Positions 1 through 5,716 are shown, numbered from the stretch's first letter. The stretch is 7,451 nt of DNA from Bacillota bacterium (GCA_023436515.1 JAEZIV010000001.1:1-7451); one strand, 5' to 3'. Made by a program: numbers and translations. The notes: generated from the sequence alone by a model not told the origin.

Positions 1-2
1 CA

Positions 3-86
3 GTACTACCGGTTTCGGGACTCATAGCAGATACCGGTGGGGAGGTCTATAAATCGGTAAGGGAGCTAAACGACAATATAAAGTAG
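3..86 (+). CDS. C-terminal tail of an upstream gene (partial, unidentified)
   Basis: Frame 3 is open from the left edge for 27 codons and ends with TAG at 84-86. The peptide reads VLPVSGLIADTGGEVYKSVR... and ends ELNDNIK. It has no recognisable motif. The other two plus frames stop inside the same stretch, and the next gene follows 75 bp later on the same strand, so this is most simply the end of the preceding gene of the pilus-like operon. The fragment is too short to identify, and a chance open frame of this length cannot be excluded. Confidence 0.4.
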   Translation, partial: VLPVSGLIADTGGEVYKSVRELNDNIK

Positions 87-150
87 TTTAGGAAAAAGAA
101 GAAGCCCTACGTGAGGCAAATATCTGCTGCCCATAAAATACAAATAAAAG

Positions 151-156
151 AGGAGG
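151..156 (+). promoter_or_regulatory. Ribosome binding site that sets the TTG start at 162
   Basis: AGGAGG sits five bases before TTG at 162-164. The alternative in-frame GTG at 111 has only a weak purine run in front of it, so the TTG is preferred. Confidence 0.75.
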
Positions 157-161
157 TTTCC

Positions 162-605
162 TTGAGTAAGATATATGCATTCTTAATAATATTACCCCTG
201 ATTGCAATACTGTTTTTTAGAACAATGGGCCTTTATGAATTTGACACAAAGCAAAGGTACATAAAAAATGTTGTTGATGCGGCGGCTCACAAGGTTATGA
301 TAACGGGGGTTTTTACTTCAGGCGACAAGGACGAGCTTTTGGATAAGCTGGAAAAGCTTGCTGACTTCAGGGAAGAAAACCTTGTGGTGGAATGGGGGGC
401 ACCAGGCCAGGAGGGTGTAATACCGCCGCTTTCGCCCTACACTACAGGAAATATTCTTGATAGAGGCTGTTTTTTCAGCATAAGGGTTCAGTCAGGAGAT
501 GAGAGCATTCTTTCAAAAATGAGTGGAGATAACCTAAATGAAGAAAATAAGCTATATTACCGGGCTAAGGCTCTGTGCAGGATTGAGAAGAAGCAAGCTG
601 CTTAA
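162..605 (+). CDS. Small membrane-anchored pseudopilin-like protein (DUF4320/Tad-like)
   Basis: The protein is 147 residues if translation begins at TTG 162, which has an AGGAGG five bases upstream. Starting at GTG 111 would add 17 residues before the hydrophobic segment. Residues 4-19 form one strongly hydrophobic helix. A polar segment with YIKNVVDAAAHKV follows at about residues 34-46, and then a soluble domain of about 100 residues. One N-terminal helix, an amphipathic VVDAAA stretch and a small extracytoplasmic domain are the layout of minor pilins and DUF4320-type proteins in clostridial Tad/Flp or type II secretion-like loci. The family assignment is by layout and memory only; no catalytic motif is visible. 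The 3' end overlaps the next gene by 68 bp, which suggests an operon and coupled translation. A role as a pilus or secretion-apparatus component is inferred. Confidence 0.7.
   Translation: MSKIYAFLIILPLIAILFFRTMGLYEFDTKQRYIKNVVDAAAHKVMITGVFTSGDKDELLDKLEKLADFREENLVVEWGAPGQEGVIPPLSPYTTGNILDRGCFFSIRVQSGDESILSKMSGDNLNEENKLYYRAKALCRIEKKQAA
524..528 (+). promoter_or_regulatory. Ribosome binding site for the overlapping gene at 538
   Basis: TGGAG lies nine bases before ATG 538, inside the coding sequence of the previous gene. It supports the upstream start over the in-frame ATG at 637, which is preceded by GGGGGTGG at closer spacing. Confidence 0.5.
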
Positions 606-1269
606 TAGACTCCTGGTATGTGAAGCAGGGGGTGGTATGGGAACACTTTTTATAGGCTTATCGGCATTAGTGGCGGTTCTTATAGTGTTCGTAAATATTG
701 CCGATTACTCCATATACACATACAAGAGGAATGAACTGTCAGGAGCCATGGACTATGCGGTTACCGCAGCTTCACAACAGATAAGCTATATCAACAGCAT
801 GGAGGGAGTATCAGATGGCTTCTCCCCGGATACCGGGCAAAAGCTCCTTGAGAATGTAAAAATTGATATGGGCACAGCAGAGACTGCATTCTTGGAAGTG
901 TTTAAAAAGAATTACTCGGCTCCGGATAAGGACATTACTGATAATTTACTTCTTTGTTCAACCTATACTGATAGTGCAGGACGAATACACTATGACATTA
1001 AAGCGGGACAAAATCTCGCTTTTTCGGGAACCGTAGAAGACACACTGTTACTTGAGGACAGGGTTAATAATGCATTAAAAGCATATTGGCCTGAAAATAC
1101 CACTGCTTCAATTTATGTCAATGGAAACTCAAAAACAAACCAACTGGAAAAGGGGACTTATCTGTTGGCTGTTATTAACGATATAGAAATATCCGGAGTA
1201 TTGTCTAAAAGAAAAATTAGCCTTTCAAGCTTCACGGGAGCAAAGGTAGAAAGGCTAACTGTTAACTGA
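538..1269 (+). CDS. Membrane-anchored pseudopilin-like protein (TadE/TadG-like)
   Basis: The protein has 243 residues. A basic N-terminus (GLRRSKLLNRLL at about 15-26) leads into CEAGGGMGT and a hydrophobic helix at about 36-54, then YAVTAASQQI at about 73-82 and a soluble domain of about 160 residues with no motif I recognise. A basic start, a Glu-Gly turn and a hydrophobic helix are typical of TadE/TadG-type pseudopilins, in which the helix packs into a fibre or anchors the protein in the membrane. The helix followed by an Ala-rich amphipathic stretch is shared with the preceding gene, so the two may be distant relatives. ATG 538 has a TGGAG nine bases upstream and keeps the basic leader. 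TTG 583 and ATG 637 are alternative starts; 637 would remove the leader. It appears to be the last gene of its operon and converges with ohrR, 20 bp away. Confidence 0.75.
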   Translation: MKKISYITGLRLCAGLRRSKLLNRLLVCEAGGGMGTLFIGLSALVAVLIVFVNIADYSIYTYKRNELSGAMDYAVTAASQQISYINSMEGVSDGFSPDTGQKLLENVKIDMGTAETAFLEVFKKNYSAPDKDITDNLLLCSTYTDSAGRIHYDIKAGQNLAFSGTVEDTLLLEDRVNNALKAYWPENTTASIYVNGNSKTNQLEKGTYLLAVINDIEISGVLSKRKISLSSFTGAKVERLTVN

Positions 1270-1277
1270 TAGTGTAA

Positions 1278-1302
1278 AGAGCAAATGCCTTAAACTTGCT
1301 CT
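1278..1302 (+). terminator. Weak hairpin between convergent genes
   Basis: AGAGCAA (1278-1284) pairs with TTGCTCT (1296-1302) across an 11-base loop, followed on the plus strand by AATATTTTAT. The stem is only seven base pairs and the T-run is interrupted, so it is a poor intrinsic terminator. It lies just after the pilin-like operon and overlaps the last codons of ohrR on the other strand, where a terminator is expected. Confidence 0.35.
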
Positions 1303-1715
1303 AATATTTTATGAAGGATTTGGTGCAAGGAGGAGGCTTCCTTTGGAGATAAGGAGAGACAACTCCCTATTTGTTGAGGAACAGCAGCAGCTTTTTCCTT
1401 TAAAGCCTGCCCTTCTTCTGTAAGAGAGATGTAGACATTTCTTTCGTCACTAGTGCTTCGCAGGCGTTTGATCAGCTTCTGCACCTCCATTTTTTTCAAA
1501 AGGGGAGTCAGTGTACCTGAGTCCAGGTAAATTCTTTCTCCAAGTGCTTTTACAGTTATATTATCCTCCTCCCAGAGGGCCATGAGAGTAATGTACTGAG
1601 TATAGGTTATGCCCAGAGGATCTAAAAGAGGCTTATATTTTCGGATTATTTCCTTGGAACAGGCATACAGGGGAAAGCATAGCTGGTTTTCCAACCTTAG
1701 TGCATCATAATTCAT
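1290..1715 (-). CDS. ohrR: OhrR, MarR-family organic hydroperoxide sensor and repressor
   Basis: This is a 141-residue winged-helix regulator, the usual MarR length. In the family, oxidation of an N-terminal Cys by organic hydroperoxides releases the dimer from DNA. The N-terminus has LENQLCFPLYA with the sensing Cys at residue 13. Tyr27 and Tyr38 match the two tyrosines that hydrogen-bond to that Cys in Bacillus subtilis OhrR. The recognition region reads LYLDSGTLTPLLKKME, and the wing carries the conserved DERNVYISLT. Cys19 and Cys119 are additional; Cys119 lies near where the second Cys of two-Cys OhrR proteins is found. The ATG at 1715 is chosen because GGAGG lies four bases upstream and MNYDALRLENQLC fits the family. 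The frame extends to 1787 but without a ribosome binding site. The gene lies 273 bp downstream of gpx on the same strand and has its own promoter with an OhrR-like box, so self-repression is likely. Confidence 0.93.
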   Translation of the reverse strand: MNYDALRLENQLCFPLYACSKEIIRKYKPLLDPLGITYTQYITLMALWEEDNITVKALGERIYLDSGTLTPLLKKMEVQKLIKRLRSTSDERNVYISLTEEGQALKEKAAAVPQQIGSCLSLSPKEASSLHQILHKILEQV

Positions 1716-1719
1716 AAAA

Positions 1720-1724
1720 CCTCC
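1720..1724 (-). promoter_or_regulatory. Ribosome binding site that sets the ohrR start
   Basis: GGAGG (CCTCC on the plus strand) sits four bases before the ATG at 1715. The upstream in-frame ATG at 1787 has no comparable site. Confidence 0.7.
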
Positions 1725-1836
1725 AGAAATATTACAACATCTTAAGCCGGTAATAAACTTAGTTATGGATATGCAAGTTATAGCCATACAAAAATCATTC
1801 TTCTAGAAGCTTATTATTACATATAGGTACAAAACA

Positions 1837-1851
1837 TACAACTAAATTATA
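1837..1851 (-). promoter_or_regulatory. Degenerate OhrR box in the ohrR promoter
   Basis: TACAACTAAATTATA on the plus strand matches the known Bacillus OhrR box TACAATTNAATTGTA at all but two defined positions (C for T at position 6, A for G at position 13). It overlaps the proposed -10 of ohrR, where a bound repressor would block polymerase. This suggests negative autoregulation, probably weaker than at gpx. Confidence 0.55.
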
Positions 1852-1854
1852 CCA
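1846..1854 (-). promoter_or_regulatory. Extended -10 promoter element of ohrR
   Basis: The minus strand reads TGGTATAAT, a perfect -10 hexamer with the TGn extension. No good -35 hexamer is seen at 16-18 bp, which is tolerated with an extended -10. Transcription would start near 1839, giving a leader of about 124 bases before the ATG at 1715. Confidence 0.55.
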
Positions 1855-1988
1855 AATAAAACAAGGCAGATTGCACATAAGCTTTGATAAATGATCCGAC
1901 TTATAGCAGCTGCCATTTTTCAATTATAAATAAGAGTTGCAGTACAGGAATACTCTTGAATACTGTATTTGCAGGACCCTTACCCCTC

Positions 1989-2525
1989 TTATCCAAGAAG
2001 CTCAACAATTTTTTTCTCTAGCTCTTCAGGAGAATTAGTTGGGGAAAATCTGTACGCCACATTACCGCTGCGGTCAATCAAAAATTTTGTGAAATTCCAT
2101 TTGATATCTGATCCAACCGGATTTTGCCCCAAGCCCTTTATTTTATCTATAAAGCCTGCAGAATGCTCGTTTTCAAGGTCCTCTGGAACTGCTTCCTTTA
2201 AATAGGTGTAGAGAGGGGCTGCGTTTTCTCCATTGACCTCAATTTTGGAAAAAGTCTTGAAGGTAACGCCAAAATTAGTTTGGCAGAAGGTAACAATTTC
2301 TTCATCAGTGCCAGGGGCTTGATTCAGGAATTGATTACATGGAAAATCAAGCACTTCAAAGCCTTTATCCTTGTATTTATTATAAAGCTTTTGGAGACCT
2401 TCATATTGAGGGGTGAAGCCACAGCCTGTAGCTGTGTTGACAACAAGAAGAACCTTTCCCTTATAGGTGTCCAGCTTTATTTCATTTTTTTGTGAATCAA
2501 TAACTTTAAAATCATAAATATTCAT
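1989..2525 (-). CDS. gpx: Glutathione peroxidase family protein, Cys-type thiol peroxidase
   Basis: This is a full-length 178-residue member of the glutathione peroxidase family. Such Cys enzymes reduce organic hydroperoxides and hydrogen peroxide in the cytoplasm, and bacterial forms usually take electrons from thioredoxin rather than glutathione. The peroxidatic Cys35 lies in NTATGCGFTPQYEGLQ. Cys63 is in the conserved FPCNQF. Cys81 (FCQTNFGV) is at the resolving Cys position. Gln69, Trp143 and Asn144 complete the catalytic tetrad with Cys35. FLNQAPG replaces the commoner FGGQEPG; the catalytic Gln is kept. No signal peptide is seen. GGAGG lies nine bases before ATG 2525. The promoter is near-ideal and embedded in an OhrR operator, and ohrR follows on the same strand, so the gene is very likely induced by organic peroxides. 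The N-terminus and length are complete. Confidence 0.95.
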   Translation of the reverse strand: MNIYDFKVIDSQKNEIKLDTYKGKVLLVVNTATGCGFTPQYEGLQKLYNKYKDKGFEVLDFPCNQFLNQAPGTDEEIVTFCQTNFGVTFKTFSKIEVNGENAAPLYTYLKEAVPEDLENEHSAGFIDKIKGLGQNPVGSDIKWNFTKFLIDRSGNVAYRFSPTNSPEELEKKIVELLG

Positions 2526-2552
2526 AAATATATTCCTCCAATAAAGTATTTT

Positions 2553-2584
2553 ATATAATTAAATTGTATACAATTTAATTATAT
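2553..2584 (-). promoter_or_regulatory. Tandem OhrR operator upstream of gpx, a perfect 32-bp palindrome
   Basis: The two 16-base halves are exact reverse complements, centred between 2568 and 2569 on GTATAC. Read as two abutting 15-base boxes (2554-2568 and 2569-2583), each matches TACAATTNAATTGTA at all but one defined position. The upstream box on the minus strand contains the gpx -10, and the other covers the probable transcription start. Known OhrR operators in Bacillus also have adjacent repeats of this sequence, so binding by the neighbouring OhrR is strongly suggested. Confidence 0.85.
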
Positions 2585-2606
2585 TTTGTATTATTATGTG
2601 TGTCAA
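2578..2606 (-). promoter_or_regulatory. Consensus sigma-A promoter of gpx
   Basis: On the minus strand TTGACA (2601-2606 in plus coordinates) is followed by a 17-base spacer and TATAAT (2578-2583). Both hexamers and the spacing match the consensus exactly. Transcription would start near 2571, inside the OhrR palindrome. So strong a promoter suits a gene held off by a repressor. Confidence 0.88.
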
Positions 2607-2627
2607 GGTTAAATTTTATTCCTATTT

Positions 2628-2648
2628 TTTATACATTTACGGTATAAA
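2628..2648. repeat. Inverted repeat over the -35 of the radical SAM promoter
   Basis: TTTATAC (2628-2634) and GTATAAA (2642-2648) are exact reverse complements separated by seven bases. The repeat covers the proposed -35 region (2636-2641), a position where a regulator could act. It does not resemble the OhrR box, and its spacing does not fit a Per or Fur box. AT-rich intergenic DNA yields some repeats of this size by chance. Confidence 0.4.
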
Positions 2649-2665
2649 TCCTATTATGCTATAAT
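2636..2665 (+). promoter_or_regulatory. Promoter of the radical SAM gene
   Basis: TGCTATAAT at 2657-2665 is a perfect extended -10. TTTACG at 2636-2641 is a fair -35 (four of six) at an 18-base spacer. Transcription would start near 2672, just before the hairpin at 2677. The promoter is divergent from that of gpx. Confidence 0.6.
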
Positions 2666-2676
2666 TAATGATGTGA

Positions 2677-2707
2677 AATCCCGATAAGCACTCAACTTAT
2701 CGGGATT
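2677..2707 (+). promoter_or_regulatory. Perfect 12-bp hairpin at the 5' end of the radical SAM transcript
   Basis: AATCCCGATAAG (2677-2688) and CTTATCGGGATT (2696-2707) are exact reverse complements around a seven-base loop. The hairpin begins about five bases after the predicted transcription start and ends 13 bases before the ribosome binding site. No T-run follows on either strand, so it is not a normal intrinsic terminator. It could be a 5' stem-loop that protects the mRNA, or a 31-bp DNA operator just downstream of the promoter. Confidence 0.65.
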
Positions 2708-2730
2708 AATAGTATGTACGGAGAAGGCAG

Positions 2731-3606
2731 ATGAAAAAATATAAAAAGGTATATATTGAGATAACTAATATATGCAACTTAAGGTGCTCTTTTTGTCCTG
2801 AGACAAAAAGACCGCAAAAATACATGAACAGTGAAGAATTTAAATATATCATAGATCAGATTAAACCCTATACCCATCATGTGTACTTGCACCTAATGGG
2901 TGAACCGTTACTGAATCCTGAGCTTGAAAGCTTTATTACTATTTGTGCAGATAATTCTATAAAGGTAAACCTGACTACAAACGGAGTACTGCTTCCTTTG
3001 AGGAAGGCAGCTTTGCTAAATTCTCCTGGGCTGCGAAAGGTCAGTATTTCACTTCACAGCTATGAGGCAAATACCGGAAACCTTACCTTGGAGGAATATT
3101 TGGGCAGGGCTGTGGATTTTGTAAAGGAGGCCGATGAAAAGGGTATAATCTGCGAATTCCGGCTTTGGAATACAGGGACTGAGGACTCTATGGGTGGCAG
3201 CAGCTTGAATGGTGCTATTATGAGTAAATTATTCAGTGCCTTTGGCTTTGAACCCGAGGCAGACTTCGCAAAGCAGACTCAGCTGCGCCAAAACATCAAG
3301 CTGGCTGACCGCATCTTCCTGCATTTGGCGCAAAGGTTTGAGTGGCCCGACATAGACAGTGCTGATCCCACTGAAGGTGTGTTTTGCTATGGCCTAAGGG
3401 ATCAGTTTGGAATACTGGCGGATGGAACGGTGGTTCCCTGTTGCCTTGACAGTGAGGGGAATATACCCTTAGGCAACATATTTGAGCAACCCCTTGGAGC
3501 TATACTTGCCTCAAAGAGAGCCTGGAGCATATACGACGGCTTTACTGCCCGCAGAGCAGTGGAAGAGCTGTGCCGCAGATGCGGCTACTCAAAGCGGTTC
3601 TCATGA
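2731..3606 (+). CDS. Radical SAM protein with short SPASM/twitch-like C-terminus, substrate unknown
   Basis: This 291-residue protein starts with the radical SAM signature CNLRCSFC, Cys15, Cys19 and Cys22, which holds the 4Fe-4S cluster that cleaves S-adenosylmethionine. MGEP at 55-58 is the GGEP-type SAM-binding motif, and NLTTNG near 80-85 is a typical core strand. The C-terminal third has Cys219, Cys237, Cys238, Cys281 and Cys284, and FGILADGTVVPCC is typical of SPASM domains. The chain ends seven residues after Cys284, so the full set of SPASM cysteines is absent and one auxiliary cluster is the more likely outcome. Such proteins modify peptides, proteins or small molecules. No precursor peptide, transporter or protease gene lies beside it, so no substrate can be named. 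GGAG lies seven bases before ATG 2731. A promoter, an inverted repeat and a strong hairpin precede the gene. Confidence 0.88.
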   Translation: MKKYKKVYIEITNICNLRCSFCPETKRPQKYMNSEEFKYIIDQIKPYTHHVYLHLMGEPLLNPELESFITICADNSIKVNLTTNGVLLPLRKAALLNSPGLRKVSISLHSYEANTGNLTLEEYLGRAVDFVKEADEKGIICEFRLWNTGTEDSMGGSSLNGAIMSKLFSAFGFEPEADFAKQTQLRQNIKLADRIFLHLAQRFEWPDIDSADPTEGVFCYGLRDQFGILADGTVVPCCLDSEGNIPLGNIFEQPLGAILASKRAWSIYDGFTARRAVEELCRRCGYSKRFS

Positions 3607-3659
3607 GTTTCAAGTGCATCACATAAACTTCAAGTTAATATATGAAAAATCTGTATAAA

Positions 3660-3668
3660 TGGTATAAT
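3660..3668 (+). promoter_or_regulatory. Extended -10 promoter element of the ABC-F gene
   Basis: TGGTATAAT is a perfect extended -10. No clear -35 lies 16-18 bases upstream. The leader to the TTG start at 3761 would be about 85 bases. No terminator for the radical SAM gene is visible between 3607 and this site, so some read-through is possible. Confidence 0.5.
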
Positions 3669-3746
3669 ATAATTTCAGGAAGTTAAATCTATAAAAAAAT
3701 CGGAAGTTCATGAAATACATAATAAAACAACGTTTTAGTTAATTTG

Positions 3747-3752
3747 AAGGAG
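3747..3752 (+). promoter_or_regulatory. Ribosome binding site that sets the TTG start of the ABC-F gene
   Basis: AAGGAG lies eight bases before TTG 3761. The resulting N-terminus, MNILSAEGISKSY, is the usual start of the first ATPase domain of this family. Confidence 0.8.
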
Positions 3753-3760
3753 AATTATCA

Positions 3761-5716
3761 TTGAATATATTGTCTGCCGAGGGGATATCCAAAAGCTATA
3801 GTGAAAAAGTGCTGTTCAAGGATATTTGGCTAGGCGTAGAGGATGGAGACAAAATTGGTCTCATTGGAGTAAACGGAACAGGGAAAAGTACTCTCTTAAA
3901 GGTAATAGCCGGCCTGGAGACACCTGATTCCGGAAGAATTATAAAAGGTAATACTGTGCGTGTAGGCTATCTTGAGCAGAACCCTGACTTTGAGGAGGGG
4001 CCCACAGTGCTGCAGCAGGTATTCACCGGGCATTCTCCTGTGATGGAGCTTCTCAGGGAATATGAGCACACCTTAAAGAAACACCAGCAAAGCCCCGGAG
4101 ACAGTCGAACAGAAGCTCAAATTCTAACCCTGATGCAAAAAATGGAGGCAATGAATGCCTGGACCCTGGAAAGTGAAGCAAAGGCAGTACTTACAAGACT
4201 GGGTATAGAAGATTATGATGCCGATGTGGCTGAGCTGTCGGGAGGACAGAGAAAGCGTGTGGCCATGGCTGGGGCTCTTATCAATCCTACAGAACTGCTT
4301 ATTTTGGATGAGCCTACAAACCATATTGATAATGATTCTGTGGATTGGCTTGAAAAATACCTCAATGCCAGAAAAGGTGCGCTGCTTATGGTTACTCACG
4401 ACAGATATTTTCTGGAGAGAGTAGCAAACAGAATAATCGAGCTGGACGACGGAAAGCTTTACAGTTATCAGGCAAACTACAGCAGATTCCTTGAGCTGAA
4501 GGCGGAACGGGAAGAGCTGGAGCACGCCTCCGAGAGGAAACGTCAGAGCCTGCTCAGAAGTGAACTTGAATGGATAAGAAGAGGTGCTCAGGCCAGATCC
4601 ACCAAGCAAAAGGCCAGGATTGACAGGTTTGAACAGCTTCAGGAGATAGAAGCTCCCAAAAAGGAAGGGAGCATAGAAATGCAGGTTGGTGCCTCAAGGC
4701 TTGGAAGAAAGGTAATTGAACTGGAGAACATAGAGAAAGCATACGGGGACAACTTGCTTATAAAGGATTTCAGTTACATTTTGCTTAGGGACGATCGAAT
4801 TGGCATTATAGGGCCCAATGGCAGAGGTAAGTCAACACTGTTAAGAATTATTTCAGGGGATATAAAGCCCGACAAGGGGACTGTGGAAATTGGTGAAACA
4901 GTCAAAATTGGTTTATTTACACAGGAAAGCACCGAAATGGATCAGAATCTCCGGGTTATTGAATATATCCGACAGGTGGCTGAGCAGGTTGAAACCCAAA
5001 AGGGCAGCATAAGTGCTTCTCAGATGCTGGAACGCTTTCTGTTTCCACAAAGCACACAATGGACACCTATTTCTAAGCTGTCCGGAGGTGAAAAAAGAAG
5101 ACTGTATCTCCTCAGCATATTAATGAGTGCTCCAAATATACTTTTGCTGGGCGAGCCTACCAACGATCTGGATATTCAGACCATGACAATACTTGAGGGC
5201 TACCTTGAGGAGTTCCCCGGAGCAGTTATAACTGTATCCCATGACAGATATTTTTTAGACAGGATAGTAACACGAATATTTGCGTTTGAAGGAAACGGGT
5301 ATATAAATAAATATGCCGGAAACTATACAGCGTATAAGGAAGCATACCCTGTAAAGCCTGCTGAGAAAAGTACCGGGCAGAAACCAGCCGGGGCTAGTGA
5401 CAGTAAGAACACAAGCTTAGAGGGGAAGCAGCCCCAGGTAAGTCATGATGGCAGAAATCAAAAGGAGAGACCTCTTAAATTTACCTTCAAGGAGCAAAAG
5501 GAGTTTGAGGAAATTGATGAAAAAATAGCATTACAAGAAAGGGAAATCGAAGAGGTAAAAAAGGATATAGATAAAGCAGCAAGTGATTTTGCACTTTTGC
5601 AGGAGCTGCTTGATAAACAGAGGAAGCTTGAGGAGGGGTTGGATTACCTGTTGGAACGGTGGACATACCTATATGAGCTGGCCGAAAAAATTGATAAAAG
5701 TAAAGGTAAGAGCTGA
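3761..5716 (+). CDS. yfmR: ABC-F family ATPase, Uup/YfmR type
   Basis: This 651-residue protein has two ABC ATPase domains and no membrane segments, as in ABC-F proteins, which bind the ribosomal E site and relieve stalls. Domain 1 has Walker A GVNGTGKS (36-43), signature LSGGQ (159-163), Walker B LILDEPTNHID (catalytic Glu184) and switch His213. The inter-domain arm includes ELEWIRRGAQARSTKQKARI from residue 268, characteristic of Uup/YfmR. Domain 2 has GPNGRGKS (351-358), LSGGE (440-444), LLLGEPTNDLD (catalytic Glu465) and His494. Gly464 replaces the usual Walker B Asp. After a polar linker, residues from about 575 to the end form a charged coiled coil with DFALLQELLDKQRKLEE, very like the tail of B. 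subtilis YfmR, which works alongside elongation factor P. Start is TTG with AAGGAG upstream. An antibiotic-resistance role is unlikely given the Uup-type arm and tail. The helicase gene follows 78 bp later. Confidence 0.93.
   Translation: MNILSAEGISKSYSEKVLFKDIWLGVEDGDKIGLIGVNGTGKSTLLKVIAGLETPDSGRIIKGNTVRVGYLEQNPDFEEGPTVLQQVFTGHSPVMELLREYEHTLKKHQQSPGDSRTEAQILTLMQKMEAMNAWTLESEAKAVLTRLGIEDYDADVAELSGGQRKRVAMAGALINPTELLILDEPTNHIDNDSVDWLEKYLNARKGALLMVTHDRYFLERVANRIIELDDGKLYSYQANYSRFLELKAEREELEHASERKRQSLLRSELEWIRRGAQARSTKQKARIDRFEQLQEIEAPKKEGSIEMQVGASRLGRKVIELENIEKAYGDNLLIKDFSYILLRDDRIGIIGPNGRGKSTLLRIISGDIKPDKGTVEIGETVKIGLFTQESTEMDQNLRVIEYIRQVAEQVETQKGSISASQMLERFLFPQSTQWTPISKLSGGEKRRLYLLSILMSAPNILLLGEPTNDLDIQTMTILEGYLEEFPGAVITVSHDRYFLDRIVTRIFAFEGNGYINKYAGNYTAYKEAYPVKPAEKSTGQKPAGASDSKNTSLEGKQPQVSHDGRNQKERPLKFTFKEQKEFEEIDEKIALQEREIEEVKKDIDKAASDFALLQELLDKQRKLEEGLDYLLERWTYLYELAEKIDKSKGKS

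Noticed and set aside
1716..1787. N-terminal extension of ohrR to an upstream ATG at 1787
   Set aside because: There is no ribosome binding site at 1787, and the extra 24 residues do not resemble OhrR. The ATG at 1715 has GGAGG upstream and gives the family N-terminus.
1906..1920. GCAGCTGC palindrome followed by CATTTTT
   Set aside because: It is an eight-base palindrome with no loop and no gene ending just upstream on the plus strand, so it cannot be supported as a terminator.
1939..1972. Possible terminator after gpx
   Set aside because: TACAG pairs with CTGTA and GCA with TGC, but the stem is short, has an internal loop, and no T-run follows on the minus strand.
1969..2495. Plus-strand open frames opposite gpx
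   Set aside because: They are antisense to a complete glutathione peroxidase gene with all catalytic residues; no ribosome binding sites or motifs.
4124..4742. Open frames on both strands within the ABC-F gene
   Set aside because: They lie wholly inside a well-supported ABC-F coding sequence and show no family features.
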